DNA from: Enterococcus pallens ATCC BAA-351
GTDB lineage: Bacteria; Bacillota; Bacilli; Lactobacillales; Enterococcaceae
Assembly: GCF_000407485.1 (NCBI RefSeq)
Contig: NZ_ASWD01000002.1
Span: 744,001-808,000 of the forward strand
Reading direction: 5' to 3'
Length of the DNA: 64,000 nt
How positions within the stretch are numbered: the stretch's first letter is position 1; every line of letters begins with the position of its first letter. The position numbers were made by a program, and so were the translations under genes. Positions 26,279 to 37,179 of the stretch are shown piece after piece. The notes under the pieces were generated by a model. That model was not told the DNA's origin, made no database searches, and saw nothing but the letters and a program-made list of their open reading frames with translations.

Positions 26279-26944
26279 TTTTTGATCTTCCTTTGCTTAA
26301 TTTTTTATGTGAACGTGCTTGAACTCTAGCAAATTCTAGCCGATTATTTTTACACAAATTTTGTGTTATCTGCCTCCACTGGCTAAACACCCATTTTTTC
26401 TGCTCTTTCCTGTTGTAAGGCTGTCTTTCGTTTTTCATTCTGCTTATCGCTCATCAGCGATTCTCTTCTTGATCCACAATTCTCATCTATTAATAGTCAT
26501 CCTAATTAACTCTATAAAGATAATCGTTTTAATTAGCTTTCCTATTATTGTTTAAAATCTTGTCCTTGTATATTAGAAGCTAAAAAATACAGAAAATTAG
26601 TTATAAACCTAATAAGCTTTTCGCAAACAAAAGATTTAACTAAGTATTTTGACCAGTTTGTATTTTTTTACGATTATATCAATTTGTCGACATCATTCAA
26701 ACTTAACTTTTTCTCAAGTTAAAACAAATTATCCTTTAATTTTTATGTTATATAATATCCTGGCTATCTTGTTAAGAGTAACAACATATAGCGATAACCG
26801 CTGTTATCTTTCGAGCTCCAAATCACTTTTTTTTTCAAATTCCGACTTTTTTTTGACTAGAATTTGAAAATAATAATTATCATCCTTGTGCTATTTTAAT
26901 TAAGTGATCCTATCAAACAGATAACCACACAGAGGAGGTTTAGA
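26279..26944. other. AT-rich intergenic region upstream of Mga-like gene
   Basis: No credible gene was found; the short open frames lack ribosome binding sites. A perfect 9-bp inverted repeat (TTCAAATTC at 26834-26842, GAATTTGAA at 26860-26868) lies about 80 bp before the Mga-like gene and may be an operator. Confidence 0.4.
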
Positions 26945-28402
26945 ATGGAATCCATCTTGCTAAGTGAAGATGCGAAGAAAAAAATTAGAATAGTGAATCT
27001 GTTAAATAATCTGGATTCTGGAATTTATACGACTCATTACATAGCAAGCGTATCGCCTTTTTCTAAACAAACAGCTCTTTATTTGCTCGACAGTATTTCA
27101 GATGATTTAGCAGAACTTTTCGGCTATCATTTATTTGGTTCTAATCGAAGAATTACCGGCGGCGGTACCATTGACACTAACCGCTACCACCAATTCCTAA
27201 TTTACAAGTCTGTTCCTTATCAATTTATCTTATTTATTTTATTGAATCCTCGTAAAACGTTAGATGATTTTTGTACACAGCTGTTTATGAGTACTTCTTC
27301 TGTTCGCAGATTATTAAAGCCCTTTTTAACGTTCTTGGAAACCTTTGACATAAAGATCAATTTAGCTTCAATGAAAATTGAAGGGAATGAATACGAAATT
27401 CGTTTAGCCTTTAATGCCCTGCTTTGGATTGGTTCATCTGGTAAAGATATCCTTGAACACGACCATTTTAGGCAAAAGCACATAGAGGTACTCAAAAAAA
27501 TCGGCTTTTGGGATAGTCCGTTTATCAACAATAATGAGCTGCTGACGTTGTTGACTATCGCTCAATTAAGGATGGAAAATAATTGTCCCGTTGACAGCTT
27601 TCCGGTAATGAATAACCATTTGCCTAAACAAGAGACGAAAATTTTAACCGAGTACCTTCGTCAATTTTTACCAGATGCTTCACAGCTGCCTACAGAATTA
27701 AACTTTCTGGTCTATTGTCTCTACTACAAATTTTTAGCTTTTGATGCTCAGGATATGCGAATTCATTATTTGGAGGAATTTATCCGAATGGAAAAAGAGC
27801 GAAGCGACGATAAATTTTGGTTATTGTTTGATGAATTAATCCATTTGGTCAAAGCTAAAACTCAGATGAATACCAATGAGTTTCTTACCGTTTCATCAAA
27901 CCTTTCAGCAATTTTGTTAGGCTTTTATTTCAATCATCGACCGCTGCCTGATAAAAATGAAATTGCCCGACACGAGACCGTTTTCCCTCATATTTATCAA
28001 GCATCGTTTCCTTTCATTCAAGCCTTCACTAAGAAAGTTGCTCGCCGTAAGGGACTTGGCTGGATAACGAATGTCTCCGATGAATTAGCGGCCTGCCTTT
28101 CTTATGTTGTGAAACCTTACTTATATGAAAAGAAGAAGGTCATTGTCGCAATTACTCCGCTGCCCAATTTTATTCTCATGCGGACATTAGCTGAATTTCT
28201 TGCTTCTTTTTCTTTTGTGGAGGTTGTTTACAGGGACAAAAATGATCCTGCAGTTGATTTATTCATTAGTACGTTTCAATCATTTATTCCTGAAACCAGC
28301 AGCAGTACTTTCCTAGTTGATATCAGAGGCGTTCCTGATGGTATGAAAGAACAGCTGTTTAAAAAACTTTATGCCATCTATCAAAAGAAAAATAGACAGT
28401 AA
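26945..28402 (+). CDS. Mga/AtxA-family virulence-type regulator
   Basis: The product has 485 residues with AGAGGAGG before the ATG. The N-terminal region has two helix-turn-helix segments (FSKQTALYLLDSIS, MSTSSVRRLLKPFL), followed by the long helical Mga domain with PRD-like regions and a C-terminal EIIB-like part (VIVAITPLPNFILMRTLAEF). In enterococci and streptococci, Mga-like proteins such as EbpR activate pilus and surface protein genes, and PRD regions can be phosphorylated by the PTS. It lies between the pilus locus and the beta-glucoside PTS operon and could serve either. Target is inference. Confidence 0.82.
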   Translation: MESILLSEDAKKKIRIVNLLNNLDSGIYTTHYIASVSPFSKQTALYLLDSISDDLAELFGYHLFGSNRRITGGGTIDTNRYHQFLIYKSVPYQFILFILLNPRKTLDDFCTQLFMSTSSVRRLLKPFLTFLETFDIKINLASMKIEGNEYEIRLAFNALLWIGSSGKDILEHDHFRQKHIEVLKKIGFWDSPFINNNELLTLLTIAQLRMENNCPVDSFPVMNNHLPKQETKILTEYLRQFLPDASQLPTELNFLVYCLYYKFLAFDAQDMRIHYLEEFIRMEKERSDDKFWLLFDELIHLVKAKTQMNTNEFLTVSSNLSAILLGFYFNHRPLPDKNEIARHETVFPHIYQASFPFIQAFTKKVARRKGLGWITNVSDELAACLSYVVKPYLYEKKKVIVAITPLPNFILMRTLAEFLASFSFVEVVYRDKNDPAVDLFISTFQSFIPETSSSTFLVDIRGVPDGMKEQLFKKLYAIYQKKNRQ

Positions 28403-28435
28403 AAAGAGTGGAAGCCTTTCAGCTTCCACTCTTTT

Positions 28436-28437
<2 letters not shown>
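28401..28437. terminator. Bidirectional terminator, Mga-like gene / 6-phospho-beta-glucosidase
   Basis: A perfect 15-bp stem (28401-28415 with 28422-28436), with A and T runs as part of the stem, separates two convergent genes. Confidence 0.9.
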
Positions 28438-29872
<1,435 letters not shown>

Positions 29873-29882
29873 TTACTAGCCT

Positions 29883-31745
29883 CTATTCAAATATAATATT
29901 CATTGCCAAATCACTGTCGCAAACTGCTTTATTCGCTTCGGGAATGACGTCCAAGTAATCATTAGTATTGGTTACAACAACAATTGTAGTTGGATCATAG
30001 CCAGCCTGTTTGATTCTGTCAAAATCAACTGTCCCCAATTTTTGTCCCGCCATTACTTTGTCGCCAGCAGCTACGGCAATTTCAAAACCATCACCATCTA
30101 ATTCTACCGTGTCAATTCCAATGTGAATCAAAATCTCTTCGTTGTTCTCGCCCTTAATTCCGATTGCGTGTTTGGTTGGGAATACGACAGTTACTTCCCC
30201 ATTGACTGGTGAATAGATTTCATTGGCTTCAGGAATAATTCCGACCCCTTTACCTAGTGCCCCAGTAGAGAAAGCTTTGTCTTCTAGCTCTGATAATTGA
30301 ACCAATTGCCCCTTAACCACACTCTTTAAAGGAATCGAACGTAAATTAATTTTAGTATCCTCAGCAACAACCTGTTTTGGTTCAACTGTAGATTCAACTG
30401 CGCCATCTTCAGCCGGTACTCCCAGCATATATGAAGCAACCGCTGCTCCTAAGAAACTAATCGCTACCGATGCCACCATAAACCACAGGTTGGCAAAATC
30501 GCCTTCTCCGATATAAGATGGTAAACCAAACAATCCCCAGGCAACGGAATAAGCTTTTACACCAGTAATCCCTGCAAATAATCCACCAAGTCCCCCACCA
30601 ATCATTACTGCTACGAAAGGACGGCGATACTTAACAAATACACCATAAATGGCAGGCTCGGTAATTCCTAAAATCGCCGATAATGTCACTGTACCAAATA
30701 ATTGCTTTTGCTTATTGTTCTTAGTCCGCAAAAAGTATCCCAGCATCGCACCGCCCACAGCAATATCAGAAATCGTGCATGAAGTAATAAAAGCTGGATC
30801 ATAACCATTAGAAGCAATTAACGAAGCAACGACTGGCATAATAAAGTTTCCAGCACCAAGCATAATCAAGAATGGCTGTAAAGCAGAGTAAAGCATCATA
30901 ACAAACCAACTGCCAACAGTATTCAACAACCAATTGAATACACCAATAATTCCTTCACCTAAATAAAAACCCATTGGACCGAATACCAGCAATGTTGCTG
31001 GCAGCATAACAATCATGACCAGCAAGGGTGTCAAAAACAGCTGCAAGGAATTTGGCACAATTTTCTTCACATATTTAGTCACGTAGCCCATCACCCAAAC
31101 AGCTAGCAAAATTGGTACAAAGCTGTTAGAGTAAGTAATTTCTGGCAGTGAGATGCCAAACATTGTCAATCCAGAAACACCATTAATTGAATCCGACAGA
31201 ATTGTTACCGCCAAAGCCACTGCTAAATACGGGTTAGCACCCAAACGTTTGGCACAACTCATTGCCATAAAGATTGGCAAGAAGTAGAAAACAGCACTGC
31301 GTAAAGTATCAAAAATAATATAGGTTGAACTTTCTGGCGAAATAATTCCAGTTAATGAAACAATCGAAAGTACAGCTGCTAACAATCCAGCACAGATAAT
31401 CGGTTCTAAGATTGGCGTCATTGATTCAGAAACTACGTCCAAGGCGGCCTTCACAAAGTTTTTCTTTTCCTTCGGCGCATCTACCTGTGCTTCAGGATTC
31501 AAGCCGATCATACTGACTAATTCTTTATACACCTCATTGACGTGAGTCCCTACAATAATTTGGTAAGCGACCTTATTACTGACAACATCAATTACCCCAT
31601 CCATTTCTTTCAAAGCTTCCGTTTGCGCCTTGGAACGATCCTTTAAAGTAAATCTTAGGCGAGTCATACAATGTACCACTGCCTGAATATTTTCTTTGCC
31701 GCCAACTAAATCAATAATGTTTTGATTGAATTCTTGGTATTTCAT
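29883..31745 (-). CDS. PTS beta-glucoside-specific EIIBCA permease
   Basis: The product has 620 residues. The order is EIIB (about 1-85, phosphorylated C26 in VVHCMTRLRF), the membrane EIIC (about 100-455, about ten helices) and EIIA (about 475-620, phospho-His in EILIHIGIDTVEL). It takes up and phosphorylates aryl-beta-glucosides or cellobiose-like sugars. It overlaps the antiterminator stop by 4 bp and precedes the GH1 gene by 10 bp. Full length with all three domains present. Confidence 0.95.
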   Translation of the reverse strand: MKYQEFNQNIIDLVGGKENIQAVVHCMTRLRFTLKDRSKAQTEALKEMDGVIDVVSNKVAYQIIVGTHVNEVYKELVSMIGLNPEAQVDAPKEKKNFVKAALDVVSESMTPILEPIICAGLLAAVLSIVSLTGIISPESSTYIIFDTLRSAVFYFLPIFMAMSCAKRLGANPYLAVALAVTILSDSINGVSGLTMFGISLPEITYSNSFVPILLAVWVMGYVTKYVKKIVPNSLQLFLTPLLVMIVMLPATLLVFGPMGFYLGEGIIGVFNWLLNTVGSWFVMMLYSALQPFLIMLGAGNFIMPVVASLIASNGYDPAFITSCTISDIAVGGAMLGYFLRTKNNKQKQLFGTVTLSAILGITEPAIYGVFVKYRRPFVAVMIGGGLGGLFAGITGVKAYSVAWGLFGLPSYIGEGDFANLWFMVASVAISFLGAAVASYMLGVPAEDGAVESTVEPKQVVAEDTKINLRSIPLKSVVKGQLVQLSELEDKAFSTGALGKGVGIIPEANEIYSPVNGEVTVVFPTKHAIGIKGENNEEILIHIGIDTVELDGDGFEIAVAAGDKVMAGQKLGTVDFDRIKQAGYDPTTIVVVTNTNDYLDVIPEANKAVCDSDLAMNIIFE

Positions 31746-32590
31746 GTTTGTTCGTCCTTTCTTTCTGTCACGCGATTAATATGGATCATCAAATAGGTAT
31801 ATTCATCCTTGGTTAAATACTGATTGAATCTACCCTTCACATAAATATCAATTTTTTCAGTTGCTTTAAAAGCTTCAGGATAGAGCAGCTTCACTTGGTC
31901 ATATAGCCCGGCACTATCTTGACTGTAAACCTCCTGCTTGCGCAGCCGCTCAATGAAATACTGCAAATGGGTCACTAACCGCATATAATTCATGGAAGTT
32001 TCGTCTAACGAAATGTTGAAATGATACTTAATAATATTCAAAATATCTCGTAGAATTTCCATGCTCTCCAGTGTTTCATCCAGTAACGACTGACTCTCCT
32101 GAATATTGACAAAGTGTAAGGCGATAGAAACAGCTTCTTCATCGGGAAATTCGATGTTGAAGGTCTTACGCATCAATTTCACTGCATACAAACCGATATC
32201 ATAGAACTTAGGATAAAACTTCTGAACCTCCCAAGTTAACGGACTGCGAATAAATTGATCCTTTTCTCCCCGTTTTATCGCAAAAGTAAGATGATCAAGC
32301 AGTGCTAGATACAAATAATCATTGGCTTCCTGCTTCGTCACAAATTCACCGTAGGCAACGATGTCATTCAATAAATGAATCATTTCCTCATCTGAATTTG
32401 TCAGCAAATAGCTGAAATGTTCTAAACGATCCTTTGAATCCAGCACATAAGTCTTTTCAATTTCAGAATCACTAATCCGTTGGCCAACGTTCTTTTTAAA
32501 AGAGATTCCTGGTGAATAAACGATGGATTCATGCCCACCCTTATCAACTATTGCAATATTGTTATTCAAAATTTTGACTACTTTCATCAT
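31742..32590 (-). CDS. LicT/BglG-family transcriptional antiterminator
   Basis: The product has 282 residues: an N-terminal CAT RNA-binding domain (about 1-55, MKVVKILNNNIAIV) and two PRD domains (about 65-170 and 175-280) with the conserved His residues that the PTS phosphorylates. It binds the RAT RNA 5' of its own operon and prevents the overlapping terminator from forming when substrate is present. AAAGGAG precedes the tandem ATG codons; translation may begin at 32590 or 32587. Confidence 0.95.
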   Translation of the reverse strand: MMKVVKILNNNIAIVDKGGHESIVYSPGISFKKNVGQRISDSEIEKTYVLDSKDRLEHFSYLLTNSDEEMIHLLNDIVAYGEFVTKQEANDYLYLALLDHLTFAIKRGEKDQFIRSPLTWEVQKFYPKFYDIGLYAVKLMRKTFNIEFPDEEAVSIALHFVNIQESQSLLDETLESMEILRDILNIIKYHFNISLDETSMNYMRLVTHLQYFIERLRKQEVYSQDSAGLYDQVKLLYPEAFKATEKIDIYVKGRFNQYLTKDEYTYLMIHINRVTERKDEQT

Positions 32591-32603
32591 TTACTCCTTT
32601 CCA

Positions 32604-32672
32604 GAAAAAAAACTCAGATTACATACTAAACAAACCGAAACGTTTCGGTACGTTTAGTGCATAATCTGAGTT
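32604..32672 (-). terminator. Leader terminator of beta-glucoside operon
   Basis: AACTCAGATTA (minus strand 32672-32662) pairs with TAATCTGAGTT (32621-32611) around an inner 16-bp perfect palindrome (ACCGAAACGTTTCGGT), then a T run. It stands just before the antiterminator gene. Confidence 0.9.
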
Positions 32673-32700
32673 CTGCCTGCATGACCAGTCACATAACTCT
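32668..32700 (-). promoter_or_regulatory. RAT site (ribonucleic antiterminator) for LicT-type protein
   Basis: The minus strand has the RAT pattern: an AGAGTT/AACTC closing stem around GTGACTGGTCATGCAGGC. It overlaps the 5' arm of the terminator, so the two folds exclude each other. Confidence 0.85.
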
Positions 32701-32749
32701 AAAAATGACTACGATGTCATTCTTAGTTCTTTTTCTTTCTTACAAAATG

Positions 32750-32786
32750 ATAATAGCACCTTAAATTTTAGGTGTCAACGCTTTCT
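32750..32786 (-). promoter_or_regulatory. Promoter and cre site of beta-glucoside operon
   Basis: TTGACA (32778-32773) and TATTAT (32755-32750) have a 17-bp spacer. The overlapping plus-strand sequence TGTCAACGCTTTCT (32773-32786) matches the cre consensus at 13 of 14 positions, so CcpA should block the -35 when glucose is present. Confidence 0.8.
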
Positions 32787-32841
32787 TGATCGTTTTTCCC
32801 CTTAGCATATTGAAATCCAATTAAAATCCTTGTAAAAAAAG

Positions 32842-32869
32842 CAGGACTAACTATTGAAAAAGTTAGTCC
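32842..32869 (-). terminator. Terminator of ABC/MalT-like operon
   Basis: GGACTAACT (32844-32852) pairs with AGTTAGTCC (32861-32869), followed by a T run in the minus direction. It overlaps the last codons of the regulator gene. Confidence 0.85.
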
Positions 32870-35421
32870 AAAAGCTTCAAATGGCGCGCTTTTTCAACTG
32901 CCATGACTCGCGAGCTGACTGCGAGTTTACGGTAAATGTTTAAAATATGGGTTTTGGTAGTAGCCATTGAAATGAATAGCTGAGCTGATATTTCTTTATT
33001 AGTCAACCCCTTGGCTAATTCCTTCAGCACCTCCAACTCCCGTTTACTTAAGAGAGCCTTCTCTTCTGAACAGATTAAGCTTTTCACCTTTTGATGAAAC
33101 TGCAATTCATCCGGTTCAAAATTTTCACAAATACGATCACCCAGTTGCTGAAAAAGAAGCACCAGTTCTCTTCTATATAAAAAGAACTCGCTTAAAATTT
33201 GATATTCTTTTCCATAATGAACCGCTTCATGGTACAGATCACAAAGACTTCGTTCTTCACTATTTTCCAGCTGCATCAGAATATCCATTTTTAGTAAATC
33301 AGCGCCGATAATCCGTAAATAGATTCTTTCTCGGCGACTGATTTCTAAGACCTGATCAATCATTTCTAATGCTTGATCTCGTTGCTTCTGCTCCAACAAA
33401 AGCATACTGTAAAACAATTGATTGCTGAGAGAATGTTGATTGGTTTTAGCATACTCTTCCAGATACTGCTGCTGTTTTCCCTCGGACAATTGGTGACTTT
33501 TAAGCATATAACGGAATAATCCAGCTTTCATGCGCAAGTTTTGGTAGTAATCTGTCAGCTCCATTTGTTGAACAGCAGCCAAAGCCTCCTCGTCCTCACC
33601 TTTCAAATATAATAATTCAGCATAATTATAGAGATAGGAAGCCCGCATGTGCGGATGCTGCTGCTGAGCGAGCATTTGAAGGGCCTCTTCTGCTGAAGAC
33701 AGCTCCATTTTTTTCAAATAGATTCCAGCAATGGTTAAATTGAAGCTTAAATGATAATTGCGCATAACTCTTTCGTCGGCACTAATATCTCCGATTTTCG
33801 CATAGGTCTTGTCCAATAAAATCAGGCCTTGTTGAAAATCACCAATTTCTTCATACACTTGAGCCAGAAAGGTTTCACAGAAATAATTGATGAAAGGATT
33901 TTTGCTGCTTCGATTCAACGTTAAACTTTCTTCTATTAAATAAACCGCCTGACGAAAATCATTCCGATAGTAAGAAATCACTGCATTTTTTAAAAGCAAA
34001 AATGCTTTGGATACGTCATTCAAAGGTAAGGCATACAGCACCGGCAGCGAAAGAAGCGTATCTTCTACCTCCGTCAAATTAATCCCTAAAAGCATCCGCA
34101 ACCCCTCAAATGTATGAGCTTCATACATGGCTGGAAAAGAGTCCTCCAATGCATTAATTAACCGCTCCAGCCTATCATAGTCTAGAACTGTGTAGTAATA
34201 GAATATCTTTTGGAACGCAAAATCAATATTGGTGATTGCCGCTTCATCGGGTACCTGTTGGATGTAAAAGGAAGTTCGTAGATTTTGCGGTCTTTCCAAC
34301 AATAATTCCATAATTTTCTGATACTCTTCCACTTCAAATAAAAGCTTTACTCCTTCATCGAAGTATCCCTTTTGCAGAAACATATCCGTAGCCTGCCTTT
34401 TCTGAGCAATGACTTCATTCGGCGCCTGCTTCAAAAAAGATTCAATTAATGCATCTCGCAATAATGGATGATACACATAACTATCATCGGTACCCTCTAA
34501 GGTTGTAATCATCAGATGCTGCTCCTGTAAGCTTTCCAGCATTTCCTTATAAATTATCTTCGGAAACAGCGTGTAGCTTAATTCAGGAAATACAAATGGA
34601 TAATAGGCCGTCCGAATCAAATAGTCTCGCTCTATCTCAGGGAGATTATCTAAAATTTCCTTTGCCAAATAATCAAAAACAATTTTTTGTTCTGAAGGCT
34701 CCCTTTTATCTACTGAAGAAAAATTACTGGAAAGCAGCAGCAGCTGTAAGCCCCCCAGCCAACCACGAGCTTTCTCGATTAGTTCATCTTGAAGCCCCGG
34801 TGATAAACGCTCACCGCTAACTTCCCCAATAAATTCCTTAGCCTCCGTTGGCGTAATCAAGAAATCTTCTTCATGAATATAGAGTAGCTCGTTTTCCATC
34901 AACAGCTGTCCTAAATAAATCGACGGCTTGCTGCGGGTGAGTAAAATTAAATGCAGGTGGTCTGGCAGAGCGGCCACAAATGAATCCATTGACGCCACCA
35001 AACAAGGATCGCTAATATGATGAAAATCGTCTACGATTAAATAGATATCCTGATCAGGCAGCAGCTCCAACAAGTATAAACCAAACTCTGCGATCTGGTT
35101 TTCCTGCATCCCCTGCTGAAAATACTCGTATGCGGCTGCCTTATTTGCACCCAAAAAATCAGACAGACTTTCTAAAACATAGCTCCAAAATACAGTAAGC
35201 TGATTACTGTCTTCTGCCAAACTCAACCAACGCCATTGTTGATTGGGCAATCCTTCTAAGGCCTGACGCAGAACAGAGGTTTTCCCATGCCCCGCGCCTG
35301 CTTCAAGAACGGTTATTTTCTTTTTAAATCCCTTTTGAATCTTGGCGACCAATGGTTTTCGAGGGATTCGGCTGCTTTTCAATTTTGGTGGTGTCATGCG
35401 GCTATTGGCTAAAATTTCCAC
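32863..35421 (-). CDS. MalT-like (LAL/STAND) LuxR-family regulator
   Basis: The product has 852 residues and starts with GTG at 35421 after GGGGAGGG. A P-loop (GAGHGKTS, 42-49) opens a STAND NTPase domain with Walker B YLIVDDFHH; a TPR-like helical region fills about 350-770; and a LuxR helix-turn-helix sits at the end (about 785-850, LSKRELEVLKELAKGLTNKEIS). Such proteins bind ATP and an inducer, multimerise and activate promoters. It follows the two-permease/ATPase genes by 45 bp on the same strand, so it probably controls or is controlled with that exporter. Inducer unknown. Confidence 0.88.
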   Translation of the reverse strand: MEILANSRMTPPKLKSSRIPRKPLVAKIQKGFKKKITVLEAGAGHGKTSVLRQALEGLPNQQWRWLSLAEDSNQLTVFWSYVLESLSDFLGANKAAAYEYFQQGMQENQIAEFGLYLLELLPDQDIYLIVDDFHHISDPCLVASMDSFVAALPDHLHLILLTRSKPSIYLGQLLMENELLYIHEEDFLITPTEAKEFIGEVSGERLSPGLQDELIEKARGWLGGLQLLLLSSNFSSVDKREPSEQKIVFDYLAKEILDNLPEIERDYLIRTAYYPFVFPELSYTLFPKIIYKEMLESLQEQHLMITTLEGTDDSYVYHPLLRDALIESFLKQAPNEVIAQKRQATDMFLQKGYFDEGVKLLFEVEEYQKIMELLLERPQNLRTSFYIQQVPDEAAITNIDFAFQKIFYYYTVLDYDRLERLINALEDSFPAMYEAHTFEGLRMLLGINLTEVEDTLLSLPVLYALPLNDVSKAFLLLKNAVISYYRNDFRQAVYLIEESLTLNRSSKNPFINYFCETFLAQVYEEIGDFQQGLILLDKTYAKIGDISADERVMRNYHLSFNLTIAGIYLKKMELSSAEEALQMLAQQQHPHMRASYLYNYAELLYLKGEDEEALAAVQQMELTDYYQNLRMKAGLFRYMLKSHQLSEGKQQQYLEEYAKTNQHSLSNQLFYSMLLLEQKQRDQALEMIDQVLEISRRERIYLRIIGADLLKMDILMQLENSEERSLCDLYHEAVHYGKEYQILSEFFLYRRELVLLFQQLGDRICENFEPDELQFHQKVKSLICSEEKALLSKRELEVLKELAKGLTNKEISAQLFISMATTKTHILNIYRKLAVSSRVMAVEKARHLKLLD

Positions 35422-35466
35422 AAACCAATCCCTCCCCTTATTTTTATCCAGTATAGCAGTTTTTTC

Positions 35467-36429
35467 TTATTGTAAATATTGCTTTTGATTTTTCTTAATC
35501 GCGATGAGCAGAAATATTCCACTTAGCACAACTAAGAAAATAATTTTCAAGCTATTTTCCTGATAGCTTTGTCCCTTGCTGATCGCTTCTGTCAGCTGCA
35601 GAAATTGTTTTTGCGGCAAATAATGGGTTAAGCTTTTCCACCAGCCAGTGTCATCCGCCAAAGAGAAAAAGCTGCCTGAAACAAGCGAGGTAATGACAAT
35701 AAGCATTGATCCAATCATATTTGCCTGATCTCCATCCTTAAAGAAGGAAGCATTACACAAGGCAAAGCTAACACCAATTAAACAAAGCAACGCCAGCAAA
35801 CAAGCATAATTTCCTAACGACATCCCCAGGTCAACCTGGAATACCTGATTAACCGTCGCAAAAATAATGAAGGTTGGTATAAAAAGTAAGCCAAATAGAA
35901 AAATGAAATAAGATAAAAAGAGTTTTCCTTGAGAAAGACCGCTGCAAATCATTCGTTCCATTAAATGCTTTTCCTTATCCTCACTAAACAAAAAGGTATT
36001 GGTAATCCCCGCCATCAGCAGAAACATCAGCACGTATCCTAGAATTCGCTGTGCCTTATTCATCTGAGCAGCCGTTTGAACAGCCTCCCCAGATTTCCCT
36101 GCCAAAAAAGCCGCTAATTGCTTTTTAAAATCATTATTTTTGAAGGTAGTGATTTGTGGTGCTCCTTGAGAGAAGTCTACCACTGCATCATAGGTTCCTA
36201 ATGCCAGCTCCGATCTTGCTGGTTGTTTTTCTAAAGAGGTGATTTCCAAGGAACTATCCTCAAGCTGGATTGTTGGATTGCCCACTACCGCAATTTTTAA
36301 AGAAGAGGATGTTCGATCACTTAAAAACAAGGCGACTCCTAAAGCAGCTACAATTAAACTACTCATAATAATAAGCCGCATCTTTTTATTCCAAGCTCGT
36401 ATTAAATGGTTTCTCAATAGCTCCATCAT
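35467..36429 (-). CDS. ABC-2 type transporter permease (first of two)
   Basis: The product has 320 residues with an N-terminal membrane helix, an extracytoplasmic region (about 40-130) and five helices in the C-terminal half, the ABC-2 layout. It overlaps the upstream permease gene by 4 bp. It likely pairs with that permease and the ATPase as an exporter of a drug, lipid or peptide. The substrate cannot be told. Confidence 0.82.
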   Translation of the reverse strand: MMELLRNHLIRAWNKKMRLIIMSSLIVAALGVALFLSDRTSSSLKIAVVGNPTIQLEDSSLEITSLEKQPARSELALGTYDAVVDFSQGAPQITTFKNNDFKKQLAAFLAGKSGEAVQTAAQMNKAQRILGYVLMFLLMAGITNTFLFSEDKEKHLMERMICSGLSQGKLFLSYFIFLFGLLFIPTFIIFATVNQVFQVDLGMSLGNYACLLALLCLIGVSFALCNASFFKDGDQANMIGSMLIVITSLVSGSFFSLADDTGWWKSLTHYLPQKQFLQLTEAISKGQSYQENSLKIIFLVVLSGIFLLIAIKKNQKQYLQ

Positions 36430-37166
36430 ACATATGCCTCCCCTTTAAAAAGCAATTGCGACAATAGACTGAATACTAATGCAACCAGCAGGGAACCAAT
36501 GAAAGCCAGCAGAAAATATTGACTATGGTTATCATAAATCAATTCAAAAGCAGCCTGAATAACTTTTGACAACGGCATCCATTGGCTTACCTTACTAAAT
36601 GCCGGACCCATCGCTGCCGCCGGGAATAATAACCCCGCAGTAATTGCTACAATGCTGGTTAAAACACTTAAAATCTGATTGGCAACTCCTTCGCTTTTGA
36701 ACAAACAGCACATGAAGACACCAAAGCTGCTGCTAGCTAAATTTATCCCAACAAACAACAGCCATAGCTGAAAAAGAGCAGCGCCGTAGTTGATTGAGAA
36801 CAATACACTCACTAAAACAGCAACAAATGAATAAATGATCAGCGTATAAAGAAACGTAGCGATTGTTTTTGAGAAAGGAATTTTCCATTCACAATTTGGG
36901 GCGTAAATTCCTCGTAGATTAGCCTTTTTTATCCGTTCCTCCATAAAGCTATTGGCTGCAAAGGTTCCCGAATATAAGGCTGAATAAAACATGAGGGTAA
37001 CTCCGTAATAATCATAGCTGGTAAAGCTGTCACTATACATTCCCTGCGTCATAAAGCTGACGATTGTTATCAGCAAGAAAGGAAACATTAGACAAAAGAA
37101 CAGCCAAGTGGGATTAAACAGCAGGTTCAAAAAATCCCGTTGGATCATTTTAATTAATTGATACAT
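36426..37166 (-). CDS. ABC-2 type transporter permease (second of two)
   Basis: The product has 246 residues and about six membrane helices without a large soluble part, as in ABC-2 permeases. It lies between ATPase (13 bp away) and the other permease (4-bp overlap). The pair probably forms a heterodimeric channel. Confidence 0.82.
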   Translation of the reverse strand: MYQLIKMIQRDFLNLLFNPTWLFFCLMFPFLLITIVSFMTQGMYSDSFTSYDYYGVTLMFYSALYSGTFAANSFMEERIKKANLRGIYAPNCEWKIPFSKTIATFLYTLIIYSFVAVLVSVLFSINYGAALFQLWLLFVGINLASSSFGVFMCCLFKSEGVANQILSVLTSIVAITAGLLFPAAAMGPAFSKVSQWMPLSKVIQAAFELIYDNHSQYFLLAFIGSLLVALVFSLLSQLLFKGEAYV

Positions 37167-37179
37167 CGTATTTCAGCTC

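Noticed and set aside
26253-26867. Short frames on both strands between the winged-helix and Mga-like genes
   Set aside because: No ribosome binding sites and biased composition from AT-rich DNA; no recognisable domain.
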